From NCBI RefSeq assembly GCF_003119195.2, contig NZ_CP022253.1:1869001-1933000 (forward strand): a stretch of DNA of 64,000 bases, read 5' to 3'. The position numbers and the translations under genes were made by a program. The notes below the pieces were generated by a model, which worked only from the letters and a program-made list of their open reading frames with translations, had not been told where the DNA came from and did no database searches. The stretch's first letter is position 1. The number at the start of each line of letters is the position of its first letter. This stretch comes from Azospirillum baldaniorum (lineage in GTDB: Bacteria; Pseudomonadota; Alphaproteobacteria; Azospirillales; Azospirillaceae). Below are positions 56,659 through 64,000 of the stretch, in pieces.

Positions 56659-59033
56659 CAGCGGAACCCATCCCTGCTTTCAACTTCTGGGCCTTTACAT
56701 CCTCAACCGCCAGCAGCACGCGCTCCGGCGTCGCGGGCGCGTCGAGGCGCACGGGCAGCCGGTGGCCGCCCACCGCCGCGACGGCGTCGGGCAGCCGGTG
56801 GCCGCCCACCGCCGCGACGGCGTCCTTCAGCGCCAGCCACGCCGAGATGCCGAGCATCAGCGGCGGCTCCCCGATTGCCTTGGAGCGGAACACCGTGTCC
56901 TCCCGGTTGGGGCGGTCGGTGTAGAGCGCCACCCGGAAATCCTCCGGCAGCGAGCGCGAGGTCGGAACCTTGTAGGTGCTGGGCGCGTGGGTGCGCAAGC
57001 GTCCCTCGCCGTCCCACCACAGCTCCTCCGACGTGACCCAACCCAGCCCCTGGACGAAGGCGCCCTCCACCTGCCCAAGGTCGATGGCGGGGTTGATGCT
57101 GCCGGAGCAGTCGTGCAGCACGTCGGCGCGGGGGAATCTGTACTCGCCGGTCAACGTGTCGATCAGCGCCTCGGTCACCGCGACGCCGCAGGAGAAGTAG
57201 AAGAAGGGCCGCCCCTCGCACTTCTCGCGGTCCCACCAGATCTTCGGCGTGGCGTAATGGCCGGTGGAGGACAGCGACACCCGGTTCAGATAGGCGAGCT
57301 TCGCCACCTCCGCGAAGGTCATGGCGTGGTTGCCGGCGAAGACGGCGTTGTCGCGGAACTCCACCTTGTCCGGCGTGGTGTGGCAGTGCTCGGCGAGGAA
57401 CGCCACCAGCCGGTCGCGGATGGTCCCCACGGCGATGCGCACCGCCATGCCGTTCAGGTCGGTGCCGGCCGACGCCGCGGTGGGCGGGGCGTTCGGCACC
57501 TTGTCGGTGGCGCTGGCGGTGACCCGCACCCGCTCCACGTCGATCTGGAACTCCTGGGCGGCGATCTGGGCCATCTTGGTGTGGATACCCTGCCCCATCT
57601 CCGTCCCGCCGTGGTTCACCTGGATGGAGCCGTCGGTGTAGACATGAACCAGCGCCGCCGCCTGGTTCAGGTGCTTGACGGTGAAGGAGATGCCGAACTT
57701 CACCGGAGTCACCGCCAGCCCCTTCTTCAGCACCGGGCTGCGGGCGTTGAAGGCGTCGATCTCCTCGCGGCGGCGGCGGTAATCGCCGTCCCGCTCGATC
57801 CGGTCCATCAGTTCGGCCAGGATCTCCGGCTCCTCGACCGGCATGCCGTAATGGGTGGTGTCGCGGCCCGGCCCGCCGTAGAGGTTGGCGCGGCGCACGT
57901 CGAGCGGGTCCTTGCCCAAGCTGCGGGCGATCTCGTCGACCACATGCTCGATGGCGATGACGCCCTGCGGCCCGCCGAAGCCGCGGAAGGCGGTGTTGGA
58001 CACCGTGTTCGTCTTGCAGCGGTGCCCGGTCACCCGCGCCGCCGGCAGGTAATAGGCGTTGTCGGCGTGGAACATGGCGCGGTCGACCACGCCGTTCGAC
58101 AGGTCCAGCGACATGCCGCAGCGTCCGGCGAGGTCCATCTCCAAACCCAGGATGCGCCCTTCGCCGTCGAAGCCGACGTCGTAGCGCACGAAGAAGTCGT
58201 GGCGCTTGCCGGTCATCAGCATGTCGTCGTCGCGGTCCAGGCGGAACTTCACGGGACGCTTCGTCGCGTTGGCCAGCAGGCCGGCAATGGCGGCGATCTG
58301 CGCCGGCTGGCTCTCCTTGCCGCCGAAGCCGCCGCCCATGCGCCGGCACTCCACGGCGATGCCGTGCATCGGCCGCCCCAAAACCTGGGCGACGGCGTGC
58401 TGGACCTCCGACGGGTGCTGGGTCGAGGAATGGACCAGCAGGTCGCCGTCCTCCTTGGGGATGGCGTAGGCGATGTGGCCTTCCAGATAGAAATGGTCCT
58501 GCCCGCCGACCTCCAACGTGCCGGTCAGCCGGTGCAGCGCCCCGGCGACCTCCGCCGCCGCGTTGCCGCGCCGGAAGGTCAGCGGCGGGGAGACGAAGCT
58601 GCCCTTTTCCAGCGCCGCCTCGGCGGTCAGCACCGCCGGCAGGTCCTCGTAATGGATCTCCACCAGCCGGGCGGCGGCGCGGGCCTGCAACAGCGTCTCC
58701 GCCGCCACGGCAACCACCGCCTGCCCGGCATATTCGACCAGCTCGTCGGCCAGCACGGGATCGCCGCGCTGGATGGTGCCGATGTCGCCGTCCCCCGGAA
58801 CGTCGGCGTAGGTGAGGACCGCGTGGACGCCCGGTGCCTGCTTCGCCCGCGACAGGTCCATGCCCAGGATGCGCGCGTGCGCCCGCTCCGACAGCCGCAC
58901 CGCGACGTGCAGCGTGCCGGGCAGCTCCGGGATGTCGTCGGTGTAGGCCGCGGCGCCCATCACATGCTTGCGGGCGCTTTCATGCTCGATGCCCCGGTGG
59001 ACGCCGCCGCGGATCGGTTGGATGGTGCCGCCG

Positions 59034-59041
<8 letters not shown>
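56651..59041 (-). CDS. xdhB: Xanthine dehydrogenase, molybdopterin-binding subunit
   Basis: Large subunit of the bacterial two-subunit XDH, which oxidises hypoxanthine and xanthine to urate. The 796-residue protein has AAYTDDIPELPGTLHVAV at the start, GGGFGGKESQ and AFRGFGGPQG for cofactor contacts, GGTEMGQGIHTKM, and the catalytic Glu in KAIGEPPLMLGISA. Near the C-terminus a 12-residue unit DAVAAVGGHRLP is duplicated. The ATG overlaps xdhA by eight bases, and the stop overlaps ureD by eight. No xdhC insertase gene is present. Confidence 0.96.
56753..56824. repeat. Perfect 36-bp tandem duplication in xdhB
   Basis: Two identical 36-base units (56753-56788 and 56789-56824) lie head to tail and in frame. 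They encode two copies of a 12-residue segment (DAVAAVGGHRLP), just after the active-site GEPPLML region. Confidence 0.9.
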
Positions 59042-60500
<1,459 letters not shown>

Positions 60501-60518
60501 TGTCCCTCCTGTCGGGCG

Positions 60519-60539
60519 TTTCCGTCATAGTGCCGGAAA
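60519..60539. promoter_or_regulatory. Inverted repeat upstream of xdhA
   Basis: TTTCCG-N9-CGGAAA, centred about 29 bases before the xdhA start. The position suits an operator or leader hairpin. It is not tied to a known regulator by sequence. Confidence 0.4.
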
Positions 60540-60618
60540 GTCTCCGCAGGCCGCAATGGCGGGCCGGCCGTCTAGCCATAAAGGCATGGTCCGGATGGAT
60601 AAACCGCTCCGAAAGGCG

Positions 60619-61320
60619 TCAGGCGTCCTCGGGGAAGCAGCCGCTGCGGGCGGCCACGACGGCGACCTGGGTGCGGTTGCGCACGCCCAGCTTCTGCATG
60701 ATGGCCCGCACATGGACCTTCACGGTGCCCTCCAGCACGCCCAGCTCCCGCGCGATCTCCTTGTTGGAGTGACCGGCCAGCAGAAGCTGGAACACGTCGC
60801 GCTGCCGGTCGGTCAGACGGTCGAGGATTTGGCCCGAGGGGCGCGCGGCCTCCGCCGCGACGTTGCCGGACAGGACGGCGCGCGGCAGCGGCAGGAAGGT
60901 CTCCCCGGTCAGCGCCAGGGAGATCGCGTGCTCCAGCACCGCCGTCGAGCTGGTCTTCAGGATGTAGCCCCTGGCCCCCAGCCGCACGCTGTCCACGATG
61001 TCCGCCACCTCGTCCGACCCGGAGATGACCAGAAGCGGACGGTTTCCCAGCACCTCGACCATGCGGCGCACCCCGTCGCGCCCGCTGCGGTCGCCCAGGT
61101 TGAGGTCGAACAGGACCAGCGTCAGATCCGGCGTGCGGTCGGCGATGGCCATCGCCTCGTCCAGCGAGCCAGCCTCCAGCACCTGCGCGTCCGGGTGGAT
61201 CTCCCCCACCGAGAGGGCGAAGCCGTGCCGGACCAGGGGGTGATCGTCCACCACCAGAAACTTCTGTGCCCTGCCGGCCACCGACCGCTCCTTGCCGCGC
61301 GTCTGCAGCTGAACTTCCAT
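60619..61320 (-). CDS. LuxR/NarL-type response regulator
   Basis: A 233-residue transcription factor. The receiver has LVVDDHPLVRHGF, the phospho-acceptor Asp in LVLFDLNLGD, Ser in LVISGSD and Lys in YILKTSS. A LuxR domain follows (residues about 168-225): LTDRQRDVFQLLLAGHSNKEIARELGVLEGTVKVH-V. All key receiver residues are present. It lies about 120 bases upstream of xdhA on the same strand, and is divergent from a second LuxR regulator. No kinase is nearby, so its signal is unknown; it could act on the xdh-ure operon. Confidence 0.9.
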   Translation of the reverse strand: MEVQLQTRGKERSVAGRAQKFLVVDDHPLVRHGFALSVGEIHPDAQVLEAGSLDEAMAIADRTPDLTLVLFDLNLGDRSGRDGVRRMVEVLGNRPLLVISGSDEVADIVDSVRLGARGYILKTSSTAVLEHAISLALTGETFLPLPRAVLSGNVAAEAARPSGQILDRLTDRQRDVFQLLLAGHSNKEIARELGVLEGTVKVHVRAIMQKLGVRNRTQVAVVAARSGCFPEDA

Positions 61321-61672
61321 TGCTTTGCTACCCCATCAAGCCGCCGAAAGCCGACTTGGAAAAACAAAAACGCCCAACCCAGCTCGGCTTTCTGTCCAGC
61401 GGAAAAGTATAAAGATACCTCTTTTGGACTTTGCAGGAGCAGTGCTGTGCGAATTCCAGTCTTTTTGAAGCCATTTATGATTCATTCGTATCGAGCTTCT
61501 TCCAAGCATCTTGCACCGCTCCCTGACCATCCGTATAAATCATCGGGACAACCAGCGTAAAGCACGCTTTTTCGATACAATAAAGGCGGCTTTTTTCCCT
61601 TTTCCCAGGCGAAACGGACAACGATTGGCGTTGTGCGCTGCTCGTCACGGGTGGCGTCACGGAGGAGTTTCG
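61321..61672. other. Divergent region between two LuxR-type regulators
   Basis: About 350 bases without a gene. AT-rich patches at 61360-61480 and 61550-61600 could be the two promoters. I see no strong inverted repeat. The frame of the downstream regulator is open through most of it, but the sequence there does not look coding. Confidence 0.5.
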
Positions 61673-62335
61673 ATGAGAACCTGGAACGTCATGCTCGTGG
61701 ACCATGATCGGCTGTTTTCGGCGGCGCTGGGAACGCTCATCAGCGGCGGCCCCTTCCGCGTCTGCCACCACGCCACGACGGTGGAGGATGCCGAGGCGGC
61801 CATCGCGCAGGGCGTGCAACCCGACCTGATCGTGGTGGCCCTGGGGGACGCGACGAACGACGAGGCCGGCGGGGTGAAGCGCCTGCGCGCCGCCACCAGC
61901 GCCCGCATCGCCGTGCTGGCCGACGCCATCGCCGACCGCACGCTGTCGCTGTCGCTGAAGGCCGGCGCCGACGCCTATCTGAACAAGTCGATGTCGAGCG
62001 AGTCCCTGCTGCGCGCCCTGCAGCTGGTCATGCTGGGCGAGGTGGTCTATCCCACTCATGTCGCCAGCCTGCTGATCGCCAACGCCAACAGCGAGCGTCC
62101 GCAGCCGGAGCGCGCCCAGCCCGCCAACAACGAGCTGTCGAAGCGCGAGATCCAGATCCTGCGCTGCCTGCTCGCCGGGCAGTCGAACAAGGCCATCGCG
62201 CGCAACCTGCACATCACGGAATCGACCGTGAAGATGCATTTCAAGAACGTGATGCGGAAGATCAACGCCCAGAACCGCACGCAGGCCGCGGTGTGGGCGA
62301 TCCAGAACGGACTGTCGCCGCTGGCGCCCGTCTAG
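61673..62335 (+). CDS. LuxR-type regulator with degenerate receiver domain
   Basis: A 220-residue protein. The N-terminal receiver-like domain keeps the acidic pair (MLVDHDRLF) and the Lys (YLNKSMS), but the phospho-acceptor position is Ala56 (PDLIVVALGD where family members have LLDL), and the usual Thr/Ser is Ala (AVLADA). It should not be phosphorylated in the usual way. The LuxR domain is intact (residues about 152-210): LSKREIQILRCLLAGQSNKAIARNLHITESTVKMHF. GGAGGAG precedes the ATG at 61673. It is divergent from a normal LuxR regulator. Confidence 0.9.
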   Translation: MRTWNVMLVDHDRLFSAALGTLISGGPFRVCHHATTVEDAEAAIAQGVQPDLIVVALGDATNDEAGGVKRLRAATSARIAVLADAIADRTLSLSLKAGADAYLNKSMSSESLLRALQLVMLGEVVYPTHVASLLIANANSERPQPERAQPANNELSKREIQILRCLLAGQSNKAIARNLHITESTVKMHFKNVMRKINAQNRTQAAVWAIQNGLSPLAPV

Positions 62336-62342
62336 AGAATTT

Positions 62343-62373
62343 GTCCCCTCTCCCAGCGCAGGGGAGAGGGGAC
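62343..62373. terminator. GC-rich hairpin between convergent genes
   Basis: Perfect 12-base-pair stem GTCCCCTCTCCC/GGGAGAGGGGAC (62343-62354 with 62362-62373), seven-base loop. It lies 7 bases after the regulator stop and 9 before the DJ-1/PfpI stop. It resembles the palindromic repeat in ureF and may serve as terminator and repeat at once. Confidence 0.6.
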
Positions 62374-62382
62374 GGTGCACGA

Positions 62383-62955
62383 TCATTCCGCCGCGTGGCG
62401 GTGGGTGCCGTGGCGGCCTTCGGCGAACTCCTCCACCATCTTGCGGCAGAAGGCCGGCAGATCGTCCGGCTTGCGCGAAGTCACCAGCCCCTGATCGGTG
62501 ACCACCTCGCTGTCCTCCCAATTCGCCCCGGCGTTGCCAAGATCGGCCTTCAGCGACGGCCATGAGGTCATGCGCTTGCCCTTGGCGCCACCCGCATCGA
62601 TCAGCGTCCAGGGGCCGTGACAAATCGCGGCGATGGGCTTGCCCGACTGGACGAAGCTGCGCACGAAATCGATGGCCTTGGGCTCCAGCCGCAGCGCGTC
62701 GGGGTTGATGACGCCGCCCGGCAGAACCAGCGCGTCGAAGCTGCCGGGGTCCGCCTGATCGAGCGTGACGTCCACATCCACCCGGTCGGCCTTGTCGTGA
62801 TGGTTCCAGCCCTGGATCTGCCCGCCCTGAGGCGCCACGATCCGCACATCCGCCCCTTCGTTGCGCAGCGCCTTCACCGGTTCGGTCAATTCGACCTGCT
62901 CGAAGCCGTCGGTCGCCAGAACCGCGACGGTCTTCTTCTCAAGTTTTCCTGCCAT
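62383..62955 (-). CDS. DJ-1/PfpI family protein
   Basis: A 190-residue protein of the YhbO/PfpI type, involved in stress tolerance and possibly in removing glycation damage. It starts KKTVAVLATDGFEQVELTEPVKALRN (quoted in outline), has DALVLPGGVINPD and the nucleophile elbow IAAICHGPWTLIDA with Cys followed by His, and ends LPAFCRKMVEEF. GAGGAGGTG lies just before the ATG at 62955, one of the strongest ribosome-binding sites in the window. Confidence 0.92.
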   Translation of the reverse strand: MAGKLEKKTVAVLATDGFEQVELTEPVKALRNEGADVRIVAPQGGQIQGWNHHDKADRVDVDVTLDQADPGSFDALVLPGGVINPDALRLEPKAIDFVRSFVQSGKPIAAICHGPWTLIDAGGAKGKRMTSWPSLKADLGNAGANWEDSEVVTDQGLVTSRKPDDLPAFCRKMVEEFAEGRHGTHRHAAE

Positions 62956-63084
62956 GGAATCACCTCCTCGGTTGGCCTGTCCGCTCAGCAACCGGCGTAC
63001 CTCTGGGGAGTTCCCTCCGGAACCGTCACGCACCCCCCATGTTCCCTTTGACGGACCGCGCGTCACAATCGGGAGCACAGACCC

Positions 63085-63849
63085 ATGCGTTACAGCGGCA
63101 CTTCGGCGGGCATCCTCGCCGCGTTCGCCATCGCCACGTCCCTGACTTTGGGCGTTCCTCAACCTGTCCAGGCTCAACCTTCCCAGGCTCAACCTTCTCA
63201 GTCCGCCGAAACGGTGCGGACCGCGGAAGCGTCCTACCCCCGCCTCTACCAGGGCTGGCGGGCCGGCGTGATCGTCGGGACGGATGTCGAGGGGCTCCTC
63301 GGCGAGGAGCTTGGGCAGGTGGTGGATCTCGTCGTCGGCCCGGACGGACGGCTGGAAAGCGCGGTGATCGAGGCGAGCGGCATGCTCGACGTCGGCGAGG
63401 CGCGCTTCACCGTGCCCTGGCACCAGTTGATGCCCGGATCGGTGGACGGCGTCCTGGCCTATCCGGTCACCGGCCCCGACACGCTGGATATGATCCGCCG
63501 CCAGCAGCAGGCGGCCAGCCGTCCCGGCGACTGGCGCGTCTCAGCCCTGATCGGCCAGCCGGCCAACACCGCGGGCGGTGCGATGGAGGCCGGCTTCTTC
63601 GGCACCGTGGAGGATCTGGTGTTCGACCGCAACGGCGCGCTCAAGGCCCTTGTGGTGACGCCCGAACCGGAGGGTGAAGGCCCCTACGCCGTCGCCTGGA
63701 AAGCGGCGGCGCTGGAGCCGGGCCTGACCTCCGTCACATTGCAGGCGACGCCGGATCAGGTGAAGGCGCTCGGCTCCTTCGACGCGGCGCGCATGAAGGA
63801 GTTCAACACCGCGCGCCTGAACCAGGGTGCGCAGGCGCGTCGGGAATAG
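63085..63849 (+). CDS. Exported PRC-barrel domain protein (second copy type)
   Basis: A 254-residue protein with a signal peptide (ILAAFAIATSLTLGVPQPVQA) and a short Gln/Ser/Pro repeat (QPSQAQPSQ). The mature part has two PRC-barrel-like segments: LGQVVDLVVGPDGRLESAVIEASGMLDVGEARFTVPW (residues about 78-114, quoted in parts) and FGTVEDLVFDRNGALKALVV. The first shares its pattern with the exported protein at 49505-50377, so they are distant paralogues. Function unknown; envelope stress is a guess. Confidence 0.75.
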   Translation: MRYSGTSAGILAAFAIATSLTLGVPQPVQAQPSQAQPSQSAETVRTAEASYPRLYQGWRAGVIVGTDVEGLLGEELGQVVDLVVGPDGRLESAVIEASGMLDVGEARFTVPWHQLMPGSVDGVLAYPVTGPDTLDMIRRQQQAASRPGDWRVSALIGQPANTAGGAMEAGFFGTVEDLVFDRNGALKALVVTPEPEGEGPYAVAWKAAALEPGLTSVTLQATPDQVKALGSFDAARMKEFNTARLNQGAQARRE

Positions 63850-63886
63850 GCCCCGGCAGAAACAGGCCTCTTCGGGAATAGCCCCG

Positions 63887-64000
63887 TCAGGCCGCCGGGC
63901 GGGCCACGCCGCCGACCGTCGGGCGGCTGGCCGCGGCGGCGGAACGGCCGTAGCGGGCCACCGTCAGCCCGTCCATGTCGATCTCCGTCTGGCGCCCGCC
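63887..64000 (-). CDS. C-terminal end of an unidentified gene (continues beyond the window)
   Basis: The last 37 codons of an open frame that enters from the right edge. The translation contains TEIDMDGLTVARYGRSAAAA and ends GGVARPAA. I do not recognise it. It is convergent with the PRC-barrel gene, with 37 bases between the stops. Confidence 0.4.
   Translation of the reverse strand, partial: GGRQTEIDMDGLTVARYGRSAAAASRPTVGGVARPAA

Overview
The window is GC-rich, densely coded chromosomal DNA from an alphaproteobacterium. The closest match I recognise is Azospirillum or a near relative in the Azospirillales/Rhodospirillales. The inference rests on gene content (a liv operon with a DUF6867 gene, a PraR/SinR-type XRE regulator, an SprA-family protein, MlaEF, a xanthine dehydrogenase-urease block) and on short GC-rich palindromic repeats. 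No rRNA, tRNA, CRISPR array, insertion sequence or prophage was seen.

Layout. 1-11.6 kb is housekeeping: the end of dnaB, alr, the lipid transport pair mlaEF, a NUDIX-map pair on the minus strand, radA, cvpA-purF, an SDR, an RluA-type pseudouridine synthase, a DUF4383 membrane protein and a NapF-like ferredoxin. 11.8-15.2 kb holds a PilJ/NarX-type sensor kinase, its convergent LuxR-type response regulator and an OmpA-family outer-membrane protein. 16.4-22.0 kb is a branched-chain amino acid ABC operon, livHMGF-DUF6867-livK. 22.4-29.5 kb contains an exported Ala/Lys-rich protein, a ROK sugar kinase, a three-gene lipid-glycosylation module (GT2, LAB_N, GT83) and a DegP-type protease. 29.9-36.0 kb is mixed: a helix-turn-helix protein with a long Pro/Ala linker, ChaB, PhoU, a two-module pentapeptide-repeat protein, a MarR regulator divergent from aguB, and an SprA-family protein.

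36.2-45.0 kb is a surface-polysaccharide region. It has a very long SLBB-repeat export protein, three glycosyltransferases, a short Wzz-like protein and an O-antigen ligase/polymerase-like membrane protein, interrupted by the XRE regulator. 45.0-50.4 kb has a Tat-exported DUF3299-like protein divergent from an ArsR/SmtB regulator that keeps a complete alpha-5 metal site, then hutG, a bacteriohemerythrin, fabI, a DUF2892 protein and a periplasmic PRC-barrel protein.

50.5-60.5 kb is one tightly coupled minus-strand block: xdhA-xdhB-ureD-ureA-ureB-ureC-murI-ureE-ureF-ureG. It joins purine oxidation to urea hydrolysis, with glutamate racemase embedded in the urease genes. A palindromic repeat lies in frame at the start of ureF, and xdhB has a perfect 36-bp tandem duplication. 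60.6-64 kb has two divergent LuxR-type regulators, one lacking the phospho-acceptor Asp, a DJ-1/PfpI protein, a second exported PRC-barrel protein and the tail of a gene that leaves the window.

I did not find a clear new defence or mobile system. The best leads are the pseudo-receiver regulator, the PilJ kinase pair, the SmtB/DUF3299 pair, the lipid-sugar module, the xdh-ure-murI coupling, the repeat inside ureF, and the CTGAAACG repeats plus palindrome between marR and aguB.
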